A stretch of 64,000 nucleotides of DNA from Ignavibacteriota bacterium (GTDB lineage: Bacteria; Bacteroidota; Ignavibacteria; UBA10030; SZUA-254). Each line of letters starts with the position of its first letter. The stretch's first letter is position 1. The notes beneath the pieces were generated by a model. The model worked only from the letters and a program-made list of their open reading frames with translations. It searched no databases and was not told the DNA's origin. Shown in pieces: positions 17,542 to 25,654 of the stretch. Both the position numbers and the translations under genes were made by a program. The stretch lies in the NCBI GenBank assembly GCA_016212665.1, contig JACREZ010000005.1:1-64000 (forward strand), written 5' to 3'.

Positions 17542-17814
17542 CCGTTTCGGTTCTCTACCAATCTTTTGGATGCAGAGACGCGTCTGTTTGATTTCATGAG
17601 CCGGCTATTCCATTCGTATAACGTTCTATTTGACTTCTCTAACAAAAATGTTCATCTCTATAGTAATCTATTGCGCTTACATAAGAAACTTTTTGGTTTC
17701 TATGGACAGATATTTGGGTTCTATAGGAGGATATTGTGTATGTATGAGCGGATAATCGGTTTCTTTTCCTCAATTATGGTGTATTTGGGGAATATTTTGA
17801 GTTTTTGCTTTATC
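17542..17814 (+). repeat. 21-bp periodic array, 13 degenerate units (A2)
   Basis: Thirteen units of exactly 21 bp. The best-conserved units start at 17584, 17626, 17689, 17710 and 17731 and follow the pattern nTATTTGGTTTCTATGG plus four variable bases. In one frame, which stays open to 17898, they read as heptapeptides such as L-F-G-F-Y-G-Q and I-F-G-F-Y-R-R. No ribosome-binding site or plausible protein family supports translation, so it is listed as a repeat. It follows the 16813 gene directly. Confidence 0.8.
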
Positions 17815-17992
17815 CGAAGTTGGCGTGGTGTTGGAGTTGAGCGTGGTGGTGATGATATAGGAAATAATTTGTGCCACTCACTTCTCAGACGAAAGTAGTA
17901 ATGGTTACGAGTTTTTTTTTCAAAAAGAGAGGTGAATGGGATTTTCGTTCACTAATTCATAGAAAAAATTCCGCCACACGGACAAGTTTATT

Positions 17993-19249
17993 ATGGACAA
18001 TAGCCACAAGCTACTTAAGATAATAGATAATTATCAAAATAGTAGAAAATATGTAATTCCACTTGTAGCGAGTGAGAATTTTTCATCTGAATTCGTTCGT
18101 AATCTTTTACAAACAGACCTTGGTAATAGATATTTCATAATTCCTAGCGGAGCGAAGAGGCGTATGTGGGATTATCCTAATCAAAAATTCATAAAACCAT
18201 TAATAGAATATACTCGAAATCTTTGTTTCAAAATATTTGGAGGAAAGTACGTTAGTCTCTCAGCCTTATCTGGTAATCAGTGTGTTATAGGAATTATCCT
18301 GGGGCTTGCAAAGCCTGGTAATACTGTTATTGGAATTAATGCGAAGCAAGGTGGACACTGGGCGTTGAAGGAATTTTCAAAAAGAGTCGGAGTTAAAACC
18401 TGCAATATTCCCTTTGACCCAAAGTCATGCATGATTGATCTTTACCGGCTTTCAAAGCTCGTGAAAAATACTAAACCTAGTTTTGTAATGTTAGATTCAA
18501 GCCATACACTTTTTATTCATCAGGTAAATGAAATTAAGGATGCCATAAAAATTAAAGTTCCAATTTTCTACGACATTTCACACATCATGGGTCTTGTGGG
18601 TGGAGGTGCAATCCCGAATCCACTTGAACTGGGTGCGGCCTGTATACACGGTAGTACGCATAAGACCCTTTTCGGACCACAGAAAGGACTACTAATTTTT
18701 TCAAAGGGATACAAAAACGAGTTTGAATCTGTAGAGGATTCTATCCATCCCATTCTCTCATCGAACATACATCTTCACCATATTGCTGCGTTAGCAGGTT
18801 CTTTGCTTGAGCTAAACACATTTGGTCACGTATACTCCTTCAGGGCAATAGAAAATGCGCGAATGATTGGAGAGATTTTGCACTTTTCAGGAATAAATGT
18901 TGCTTTCCCTGAACGTAACTTCACTGAAACTCATCAAATATGGATCCCGCTTGGTTCTAAAACAAGAACTAGAACGATTTTCAATAGACTTCAATCTGTA
19001 GGGATACTTGTAAATTGTGTCCAACTTCCATTTAATTTAGGAACAGGTCTCAGAATTGGAACAGGCGAAATTACAAGAATGGGTTACAATGCAGAAGATG
19101 TAAAATTTATAGCAAGTTTGATTGTTGATGTAATTCAGAATAAAAAGAGATTGCAATTCATCAAGTTATCTGTTTCTCAGATAGCGCAAGAGCGTACAAA
19201 CATTGAGTATACATTCAATGACGCGGATAGTCTTTTTAACAGAAAATAA
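17993..19249 (+). CDS. Divergent serine hydroxymethyltransferase-like PLP enzyme
   Basis: 418 residues with the SHMT fold-type I layout: VASEN (25-29), FYDISHIMGL with the PLP-ring Asp194, and GSTHKTLFGPQKG with the Schiff-base Lys224. The usual folate and substrate loop (YxEGYPGxRYYGG) is replaced by LGNRYFIIPSGAKRRMWDYP, so the substrate probably differs from serine plus tetrahydrofolate. It is AT-rich compared with its neighbours and overlaps the next gene. SHMT-like enzymes of this kind occur in amino-acid or natural-product modification. Role unknown. Confidence 0.8.
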   Translation: MDNSHKLLKIIDNYQNSRKYVIPLVASENFSSEFVRNLLQTDLGNRYFIIPSGAKRRMWDYPNQKFIKPLIEYTRNLCFKIFGGKYVSLSALSGNQCVIGIILGLAKPGNTVIGINAKQGGHWALKEFSKRVGVKTCNIPFDPKSCMIDLYRLSKLVKNTKPSFVMLDSSHTLFIHQVNEIKDAIKIKVPIFYDISHIMGLVGGGAIPNPLELGAACIHGSTHKTLFGPQKGLLIFSKGYKNEFESVEDSIHPILSSNIHLHHIAALAGSLLELNTFGHVYSFRAIENARMIGEILHFSGINVAFPERNFTETHQIWIPLGSKTRTRTIFNRLQSVGILVNCVQLPFNLGTGLRIGTGEITRMGYNAEDVKFIASLIVDVIQNKKRLQFIKLSVSQIAQERTNIEYTFNDADSLFNRK

Positions 19250-20783
19250 AAATAATTTGAGGTTAAATGTGCATTTATATTTTGAATCAAACAATACATT
19301 TCAAGAAACAATTCTTCTTCTTCATGGTTGGGCTGGATCAAAGGCAATTTGGAAATATCATACACCTAGACTTGCATCTAAATGGAAGGTCGTTGAGGTT
19401 GATTTATGGGGCCACGGTGACTCTTTACCACCTAGTTCTTATCTCACACCTCCTATTATTTCTGATGATATTCTAAATGTTTTAGATAAAGTAGGAAGCC
19501 CCGATTGTTACATTATTGCTCACAGCATGGGATGTGCAATAGCTTTATCGTTAGCACTTCATTCGCCAAAAAGGGTAAAGGGTTTAATTCTAATTGAGGG
19601 TATATACCCAATTCCAGAAATGTTTGCTTCGAAAGGTCGTCCGATAGACGATAATAATAGAAGACAAATCTTTGAGCAAATGTTATATCCTCACGCTAAT
19701 GAAACATGGGCAGTTAATCTCATTAATGAAATGATGATTGTACCAACCGATGTACTTGAGAAGTACAATGAATTTCTTCGAATAGATAGAGTAGCAATGC
19801 TGAAGAAAACCTCATGCCCATACCAGATAATTTCACGAGAGAACTATAGAGGTAAACATCTTCAAGCACAACTATGGGGAAATCTCGGTCTCGATGAATC
19901 ATCTGTACTATCAGTGCAGGGAACGAGTACTCATTTTGTTCTGCAGGAAAACCCATTGGCAACAAATCAAACTCTTCAACAAGCAGTATATACACTCAAG
20001 AAAAAAGCAGATATGCTTCTTAAAATTTCAGTTGAATCTTTCTTTTCTGCTCAAGCAGAACAATACTTCTCTAGTCCAATGCATGCTACCGAAAGGTTAG
20101 ATGAGTTAGTTGATTTACTAGAACTTACAGGAAAAGAGAAAGTCATTGACCTTGGTTGTGGGGCGGGCCATACAACTTTTGCTGTCGCTCCCTATGCTAA
20201 AGAAGTACTGGCTTATGATTTTAGCAAGAAGATGCTACAAATTGTTGAACGGGAAATTCTAAATCGAAAACTATCTAACGTAACTACTATACTAGGAGAT
20301 GTTCAATCACTTACTTACCCTAATTCAACATTTGATAGATTGACATCCCGAATCGCAGCACATCATTTTCCAGATCTTGAAAAATTTATTATGGAGTCTG
20401 CGAGAGTTCTAAAGAATAATGGTATTATGGTGATTGTTGACAATACGGCACCAAATTCTTCAGACTTATATTTATTTACTGATGGGATTGAAAAACTTAA
20501 GGATTCCTCACACTTCCATTTGTACCCCGAGACAACATGGCGAATATTACTCAGTGCTGCAGGATTTAAATTGGGCTATTTTCGTTATTATAAAGCACGA
20601 CATATATTTTCTGAATGGGCAGCAGTTGCAAACATCGAGACGGATACGCTCCGAGAAATTGAGAGGCAACTCCTCAACGCAAATGAGAAAATAAAAAGTT
20701 ATTTTCAGATAGAGATAGAAGAAGGCAAAGTAAAAAGTTTTTGCATTGATAGACTCACACTGCAAGCTAGAATACAAAAATAA
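19218..20783 (+). CDS. Alpha/beta-hydrolase fused to a class I methyltransferase
   Basis: 521 residues from the ATG at 19218 (a TTG at 19203 is also possible); it overlaps the SHMT-like gene by 32 bp. The N-terminal half is an alpha/beta hydrolase: LLLHGWAGS (oxyanion region), DLWGHGDS, and the nucleophile elbow AHSMG. The C-terminal half (about residue 275 on) is a SAM-dependent methyltransferase with VIDLGCGAGHTT (motif I), an acidic residue in AYDFS, and LPDLEKFI-like helices typical of UbiE/BioC-type enzymes. BioC and BioH act on the same pathway as separate proteins, which makes the fusion suggestive. Substrate unknown. Confidence 0.85.
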   Translation: MTRIVFLTENKNNLRLNVHLYFESNNTFQETILLLHGWAGSKAIWKYHTPRLASKWKVVEVDLWGHGDSLPPSSYLTPPIISDDILNVLDKVGSPDCYIIAHSMGCAIALSLALHSPKRVKGLILIEGIYPIPEMFASKGRPIDDNNRRQIFEQMLYPHANETWAVNLINEMMIVPTDVLEKYNEFLRIDRVAMLKKTSCPYQIISRENYRGKHLQAQLWGNLGLDESSVLSVQGTSTHFVLQENPLATNQTLQQAVYTLKKKADMLLKISVESFFSAQAEQYFSSPMHATERLDELVDLLELTGKEKVIDLGCGAGHTTFAVAPYAKEVLAYDFSKKMLQIVEREILNRKLSNVTTILGDVQSLTYPNSTFDRLTSRIAAHHFPDLEKFIMESARVLKNNGIMVIVDNTAPNSSDLYLFTDGIEKLKDSSHFHLYPETTWRILLSAAGFKLGYFRYYKARHIFSEWAAVANIETDTLREIERQLLNANEKIKSYFQIEIEEGKVKSFCIDRLTLQARIQK

Positions 20784-20805
20784 AAGCTAAACAAAACTAA
20801 CAACT

Positions 20806-21669
20806 ATGGATTCTTCAAAACTTTTCAATACAAACGTACTCCTGATCGCGGTTTCAGCGCTGGTGTTTATCATATTCCTTCTGTTATCATATCTTTTTCC
20901 AAGAAAAAGGTATGAGCGTTTGCATACTTTATTCATACATTTGGCATTTACTTGTATTCCAGCATTTTTAATAGGGGTAGTTGACAGAGTTTACTTATTA
21001 GAATATTTTCTTGAGGATACAGAGACACTAATCAAATCCAGAATTGTTGAACCATTTGGAATATATACAGGTAATCTCGATAAATACGGTCTCAAAGCGA
21101 TGGGACCGCCACTTGATTTTAACAAAATATTCAATGATATGGAACCTGGTGGTACATTACTAATTCTTGACACAGTAATTCCAGACATTCATAAAACCTT
21201 TCCAAGTATGCGGAGTGCCTTTGACAGGGGTGTTAAAATAAAAATTTTGGTTTCACATCCAGACGCGACAATCACAAAACTACGAGCGGAAGAAATAGGT
21301 CCGGAATGGGATTATAATAAAAGCTTTCGCCCAGCAATATATGGATACATAAGCCATTTTCAAGCAATTGTAGCAGAAGATAAGAAGAAGCGAACTGAAC
21401 TTCTCGAAATACGTTATTATGAGGATTTGCCTGGCATGCCAATGTATATCTTAGACAATCCTGGTGATAACAACGATTATCTCCATCATGGTTATTTTTT
21501 ATCTAGTGCATCAGTCGAGCTACCTGATGTTGAATTCACGAGAACTAATACGGGCGTTTTCATAGCTTTTCTTGAGTACTTCAATGAAAAATGGGAACGT
21601 AACAAAGAAAATAAGATTGACCTTGTAAAGTTCTCTGGACCGGGAAGTCTACCCACTCCAAAATTTTGA
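20806..21669 (+). CDS. Membrane protein with a PLD-like domain
   Basis: 287 residues: two N-terminal membrane helices (about 12-29 and 42-62), then a soluble domain with LLILDTVIPDI and RGVKIKILVSHPDATITKLRAEEIG, resembling the degenerate phospholipase-D-like fold of DUF5919-type proteins. The catalytic HxK motifs of true PLD enzymes are not visible. It starts 22 bp after the fusion gene, so it is likely in the same operon. It may act at the membrane on the product of the two upstream enzymes, or as an effector. Confidence 0.6.
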   Translation: MDSSKLFNTNVLLIAVSALVFIIFLLLSYLFPRKRYERLHTLFIHLAFTCIPAFLIGVVDRVYLLEYFLEDTETLIKSRIVEPFGIYTGNLDKYGLKAMGPPLDFNKIFNDMEPGGTLLILDTVIPDIHKTFPSMRSAFDRGVKIKILVSHPDATITKLRAEEIGPEWDYNKSFRPAIYGYISHFQAIVAEDKKKRTELLEIRYYEDLPGMPMYILDNPGDNNDYLHHGYFLSSASVELPDVEFTRTNTGVFIAFLEYFNEKWERNKENKIDLVKFSGPGSLPTPKF

Positions 21670-21713
21670 AAACAGTAATTTCTATATTGCCATTTTCATC
21701 TGGTTCCCGCGCC

Positions 21714-21957
21714 CCCAGTCAGTTATCAGCGTGGGACTGTAACCTCAAACGCTCCGCGTCCAACAATATCTTCATGGCAACGTCTCGCTTCTAAAAACTT
21801 TTCTCTTGGGTGTCACTTTCCACACCGTAAAGGTTCGTTCACCTCGTTCCCACGCTCCCAATCAGTTATCAGCGTGGGAATGTAACATCAGACGCTCCGC
21901 CTGCCTGCCGCAGGCATGGCGTTCAACAATATCTTCATGGTTATATCTCGCTTCTAA
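21714..21957. repeat. Two direct copies of an intergenic repeat
   Basis: CAGTTATCAGCGTGGGACTG and AACAATATCTTCATGG (21714-21797) recur at 21857-21957 with an extra palindrome CTGCCTGCCGCAGGCATGGC inserted. Palindromic CCACGCT/AGCGTGG arms link it to repeats at 49340-49500 and 56512. The 414-bp gap 21670-22083 contains nothing else. Confidence 0.65.
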
Positions 21958-22083
21958 CATCTTTTGGTTTTCACACCGGCGGGAAGTACATATTCAAATA
22001 GAACAAGCGCCCAACATTGCAATTCCTTAGAAAAAAAAGTATTTTCTTTCTGTGAATTTTTGAAACAAATCAAAGAGAAAACC

Positions 22084-22296
22084 ATGCAAACTGCACATGC
22101 TTATTACGATGGTCATACAATTCGACTTGACGAACCGATGAGTTTGAAAAAGAATGACAAATTAGTTGTTACGGTAATTTCAAATCAGCAAGAGGAACTC
22201 ATTCAAGATGATTATGAATTAGCGTGCTTGAATGATGTAGAAAGTGATGATTTTCTGAGTAAAGAAGATATTCAGTATTACTTAACTCTTCAATAA
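22084..22296 (+). CDS. Putative antitoxin of a MazF/PemK-type module
   Basis: 70 residues: an N-terminal beta segment HAYYDGHTIRLDEPMSLKKND, as in DUF2281/DUF104-type antitoxins, followed by an acidic C-terminus (DDYELACLNDVESDDFLSKEDIQYYL) that would bind the toxin. The ATG at 22084 is preceded by AAAGAGAAAACC. Its TAA overlaps the A of the toxin ATG, so the two genes are translationally coupled. Confidence 0.7.
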   Translation: MQTAHAYYDGHTIRLDEPMSLKKNDKLVVTVISNQQEELIQDDYELACLNDVESDDFLSKEDIQYYLTLQ

Positions 22297-22637
22297 TGGA
22301 ACTCCATTACGGTTGTATTTATTTAGTCAACTTTGACCCATGCATCGGGAGAGAGTATCGAAAAGTACGTCCGGCTTTGGTAGTTCAATCCGATGTACTG
22401 ACAACAGTTTCACCGTTAGTAACCGTGATGCCAATATCAACAAAAATAGAGCGCAAAGAAGTATACGATATTTTGTTGGTGAAAGATGATATCAACCGTT
22501 AGCTTATAGATTCAATAATCAAGACATATCAACTATCATCATTTGATAAAAGAAGATTTATCCATTATATCGGTAAAGCACAACCGATGGTGATGGCAGA
22601 AGTTCAACGATACATTCGTCAGCATTTCGGTGTATAA
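22296..22637 (+). pseudogene. MazF/PemK-like toxin with an in-frame stop
   Basis: The N-terminal 68 residues fit a MazF/PemK endoribonuclease: YGCIYLVNFDPCIGREYRKVRPALVV, then PLVTVMPIS. A TAG at 22500-22502 breaks the frame, and the rest continues in the same frame as LIDSIIKTYQLSSFDKRRF and IGKAQ to a TAA at 22637, matching the C-terminal half of the family. A single nonsense change is the simplest explanation. The toxin is probably inactive unless the stop is read through. Confidence 0.75.
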
Positions 22638-22682
22638 GTTCGCCTAGTACTAACGCCGGAGCGTAGAACGAGAGTTAATTTT

Positions 22683-22804
22683 CCCTTAGGTGTCACGGTA
22701 CACACCGTGACGCGAACGTTTATCTCGGAATGGTCTCATGCCAAAGGTTTACAACTCGTACCTACGGTATCATAGATAGAGCAGACAGGCGTGGCCTTTC
22801 AGTA
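22683..22804. repeat. Long direct repeat, left copy
   Basis: About 120 bp containing GGTGTCACGG...CCGTGAC, GGTCTCATGCCAAAGG, ACTCGTACCTACGGTATC and GAGCAGACAGGCGTG. A strongly similar copy lies at 23561-23683, with the PIN toxin-antitoxin pair between them. Confidence 0.75.
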
Positions 22805-22885
22805 TAGGGGGGAACGACTGAAAATGAACTATTGAAAATTGAAGTTGAAATTTGTACCTTACAACTGCAAAAACGAAAGACAACT

Positions 22886-23128
22886 ATGCAACAAACAATT
22901 ACAGCAATGTACGATGGAGAGGTTTTACGTCCCGATGAGCCGGTGCGTTTGCAACCGAACTCCCACTACCGTATTACCATAGAGGAGACAAAAGAAAAAG
23001 CAAACGGTCAAAATCTTTGGGAGTTCTTAAAAAGAACTACCGGAACAATTGAGGGACCAAAAGATTGGTCGGCAGAACACGACCATTATTTGTATGGAGT
23101 CTCTAAACGGCGTGAAGAAAAAGAATGA
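22886..23128 (+). CDS. Antitoxin (DUF104-like) of a VapBC-type pair
   Basis: 80 residues from the ATG at 22886. ITAMYDGEVLRPDEPVRLQPN is the beta-rich DUF104/AF2212-type core, and the C-terminus (SAEHDHYLYGVSKRREEKE) is charged. The last four bases overlap the start of the PIN-domain gene (ATGA). The pair sits between two long direct repeats. Confidence 0.8.
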   Translation: MQQTITAMYDGEVLRPDEPVRLQPNSHYRITIEETKEKANGQNLWEFLKRTTGTIEGPKDWSAEHDHYLYGVSKRREEKE

Positions 23129-23541
23129 GTAACGACCGCTTCTTTCTTGATACTGCGTATATAGTTGCTTTGTTAAATCCGCGAGATGAATTCCACCGAA
23201 AAGCGGAAGAGCTCTTCTCTCGTGTTGAATCAGCCAAGGAAGTATGGATTACAGAAGCTGTATTGACGGAGGTAGGAAACGCATTATCCCGGAAAGACCG
23301 TCCCGTTGCGGTAACGTTTATCAATAGTTGTTATCTCACGGTCAACCTGAATGTTGTTTCAGTAGATAGAACTCTCTTCCATCGTGCAGTAAAATATTAT
23401 GACTCGCACCGAGATAAGGATTGGGGATTAACGGATTGCATTTCTTTTGTTGTGACGAAAGATGAAGATTTGACGGACGCGTTAACTTCTGATGAACACT
23501 TTCGTCAGGCGGGATTTACACCACTCTTGTTAAACACATAA
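23125..23541 (+). CDS. PIN-domain toxin (VapC-like)
   Basis: 138 residues of the PIN ribonuclease fold. Acidic residues of the metal site are visible in FLDTAYIVALLN (Asp9), the Glu of VLTEVGNAL, and DWGLTDCISFVV with the following Asp. It probably cleaves RNA when free of its antitoxin, which is encoded just upstream with a 4-bp overlap. The length is typical. Confidence 0.88.
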   Translation: MSNDRFFLDTAYIVALLNPRDEFHRKAEELFSRVESAKEVWITEAVLTEVGNALSRKDRPVAVTFINSCYLTVNLNVVSVDRTLFHRAVKYYDSHRDKDWGLTDCISFVVTKDEDLTDALTSDEHFRQAGFTPLLLNT

Positions 23542-23560
23542 CCACCACAAGACGCTGGTT

Positions 23561-23683
23561 CCCTTGGGTGTCACGGTCCACAATGTGGCACGAATGCGAA
23601 GGTCACGGAGTGGTCTCATGCCAAAGGTTTACAACTCGTACCTACGGTATCGTAGATTGAGCAGACAGGCGTGACTTCCCAGC
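23561..23683. repeat. Long direct repeat, right copy
   Basis: Matches 22683-22804, with identical stretches GGTCTCATGCCAAAGG and ACTCGTACCTACGGTATC. The shorter GGTGTCACGG / GGTCACGGA core is also found at 44674-44735 and 50467-50528. Confidence 0.75.
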
Positions 23684-23860
23684 AAAAACCCCGCCTCTGG
23701 TAGGTGTGAAAAAGTATAGTAAACATTTAGTGTAATTGCGTCATTGCCGATTTGATAATCGGCTACTACTTTCTTACCACTCATTGCCAAGAATATTTTG
23801 TATGTAACTTCATTTCAATATATTTGTGCAAATTTAACACAACAGTAAACTAACGGTATT

Positions 23861-24085
23861 ATGAACTACAAAACGAATGTTGTAATCGAAAAAGATGATT
23901 ATGGTTATTATGCCTACTGTCCCGGCTTATCAGGATGTCAGACTCAAGGTGAAACACTTGAAGAAGTAATGGCAAATATCAAGGAAGCAATCGAATTATA
24001 TTTAGAGACGCTTGACAGCGAAGAACGAAGTACGGTATTGAGCAAAGAGATACTGACAACGTCTCTTGAGGTGGCTGTTGTCTAA
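23861..24085 (+). CDS. hicB: HicB-family antitoxin
   Basis: 74 residues with the HicB partial RNase-H-like fold: VVIEKDDYGYYAYCPGLSGC, GETLEEVMANIKEAIELYLE. It lacks a long C-terminal DNA-binding domain, as in short HicB proteins. It precedes and overlaps hicA, the reverse of the order in many hicAB operons but common for this short subtype. Confidence 0.9.
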   Translation: MNYKTNVVIEKDDYGYYAYCPGLSGCQTQGETLEEVMANIKEAIELYLETLDSEERSTVLSKEILTTSLEVAVV

Positions 24086-24284
24086 ACAGTTACGACTAAC
24101 TGCGAAGGAGGCAGAGAAAATTCTTTATGACGCAGGTTTCGAATTGTTACGAGTAAAAGGAAGTCATCATATCTACATAAAGAATTCAGTCAGAATTGTA
24201 CTCCCGTTTCATGGAGTAAAAATTCTTCATCCAAAAATTGTGAAACAAGTTTTGGAAGCAGTTGCTAAAGTTCAGAATTATTGA
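24078..24284 (+). CDS. hicA: HicA-family mRNA interferase toxin
   Basis: 68 residues from TTG at 24078, chosen because GAGG lies 6 nt upstream and the sequence then begins SKQLRLTAKEAEKIL, the usual HicA start; a TTG at 24066 is an alternative. The double-stranded-RNA-binding-like fold carries the active histidine in VKGSHHIY. It is toxic by mRNA cleavage and neutralised by HicB. Confidence 0.88.
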   Translation: MSKQLRLTAKEAEKILYDAGFELLRVKGSHHIYIKNSVRIVLPFHGVKILHPKIVKQVLEAVAKVQNY

Positions 24285-24401
24285 ATATGGTTATCATCTC
24301 GATCCCTCAATCCTAAATCGTCAATTGTCAATCATAAGGCAAATTGTTTTCCTTCCCCCTTTTTTCTATATTTTCACAGCAATTTTCAAAGAAACGACTG
24401 A

Positions 24402-25421
24402 ATGGAAATACTTCAACAAACACATCGCGCTCCTGAGATTTACGGAGATTTTTGGTTTAACTCCGACCCTATTCCGCTGACGGCATTGCGTGGTCAGGTG
24501 GTGTGTATTCATTTTTGGGATTACACTTCTCAGGCGTGCATGAACACGCTTCCGTATGTGAAGGAATGGTATCGTCGCTACGCTGATAAAAATTTGGTCG
24601 TCATCGGAGTGCACACGCCGGAGTTTCCATTCGCCGCCGACCCGTTCGAGGTACGCAAGGCAATTGAGAAATTTCGTCTCAATTATCCCGTCGTGCTTGA
24701 TAGAGACCATTCTATCGGTAATTCATTTCGTTTCCGAACGTACCCTACTTGTTTATTGATTGACAAATATGGATTCATTCGATATGTTCAGGAAGGAGTC
24801 GGTGCGTATAAAGATTTAGAGAAGGCAATTCAGGCGCTTGTAACAGAATCGGGTTACCGCGCAGAGTTGCCTGAGATAATGGCTCCCCTTCGTGATGAGG
24901 ATAAGCATGGGGCAATCTCCTATAAAACCACACCGGAAATACTTGCGGGCTTTCAGCATCGCTCAATTGGAAACGTCGAGGGATTTGTCCCGCAATGCAC
25001 CACCTATTTTGAAGACCCGGGATTTTATCTCGAAGGAAGATTGTACTTGCAAGGCAACTGGTACGCCCACAGAGAATTTTTGAAGTTGGACGATAGCGAA
25101 GGGGATGAGGGGGGAGTCATGGTACAATATCAAGCGAAAGAAGTGAACGCCGTGTTGAAGCCGGAAGGGGAAAAAAACTTTCAAGTGTTTGTTGCTCAGG
25201 ATGGAAACTTCTTAACGTTGCTGAACAAAGGCGAAGACATCCGGATTGATGAGGAGGGAAGAAGTTTTGTATTAGTGAACGAGCCGAAACTCTACAACCT
25301 TGTGAAGAACAAAACGTTCGGTGAACATAAACTCAAACTCACTTCCCGCTCGAATGGCTTGGCGTTGTATTCGTTCTCGTTCGTATCGAGCGTGATACCG
25401 GAGATGATTTCGAACAACTGA
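24402..25421 (+). CDS. Redoxin with a DipZ-like C-terminal domain
   Basis: 339 residues. The N-terminal thioredoxin/AhpC-like domain (about 1-150) has DYTSQACMNTLPYV in place of the usual WxxCxxC, so only one active-site cysteine remains, and TYPTCLLID carries the cis-proline region. The C-terminal beta domain (about 200-335) resembles the carbohydrate-module-like tail of DipZ-type redoxins. No signal peptide is evident. Its partner or substrate is unknown; a peroxiredoxin-like one-cysteine function is possible. Confidence 0.8.
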   Translation: MEILQQTHRAPEIYGDFWFNSDPIPLTALRGQVVCIHFWDYTSQACMNTLPYVKEWYRRYADKNLVVIGVHTPEFPFAADPFEVRKAIEKFRLNYPVVLDRDHSIGNSFRFRTYPTCLLIDKYGFIRYVQEGVGAYKDLEKAIQALVTESGYRAELPEIMAPLRDEDKHGAISYKTTPEILAGFQHRSIGNVEGFVPQCTTYFEDPGFYLEGRLYLQGNWYAHREFLKLDDSEGDEGGVMVQYQAKEVNAVLKPEGEKNFQVFVAQDGNFLTLLNKGEDIRIDEEGRSFVLVNEPKLYNLVKNKTFGEHKLKLTSRSNGLALYSFSFVSSVIPEMISNN

Positions 25422-25491
25422 TGAGATATTCAGTGTTCGACCACTTACGATATAGTAAAATTCAGGAAACAATTCTGCTACGTTCATAAAC

Positions 25492-25587
25492 TTAACCACA
25501 AAGGTCACAAAGAATTTTCACAAAGTTCACAGAGATGGAATCTTTTCTTTGAGTTCTTTGTGAAGACTTTGTGCGCTTTGTGGTAAA
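25492..25587. repeat. Inverted repeat (TTAACCACAAAG type)
   Basis: TTAACCACAAAGGTCACAAAG at the left pairs with CTTTGTGCGCTTTGTGGTAA at the right. The last bases of the window (TAACCACAAA) look like the start of another copy. No coding content; no cobalamin riboswitch features were seen before metH. Confidence 0.65.
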
Positions 25588-25654
25588 TCGCTATAACGTT
25601 ACAGGCAGATTCCACATGAAACAAAAACAATAATCCTGAAACATAAGCCTTAGC

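Noticed and set aside
17512-17898. Open frame across array A2 as a gene
   Set aside because: No ribosome-binding site, low-complexity heptad repeat, and the same 21-bp period appears in arrays that contain stops.
25422-25654. Cobalamin riboswitch upstream of metH
   Set aside because: The gap is a simple inverted CACAAAG repeat; no B12-box-like sequence was found.
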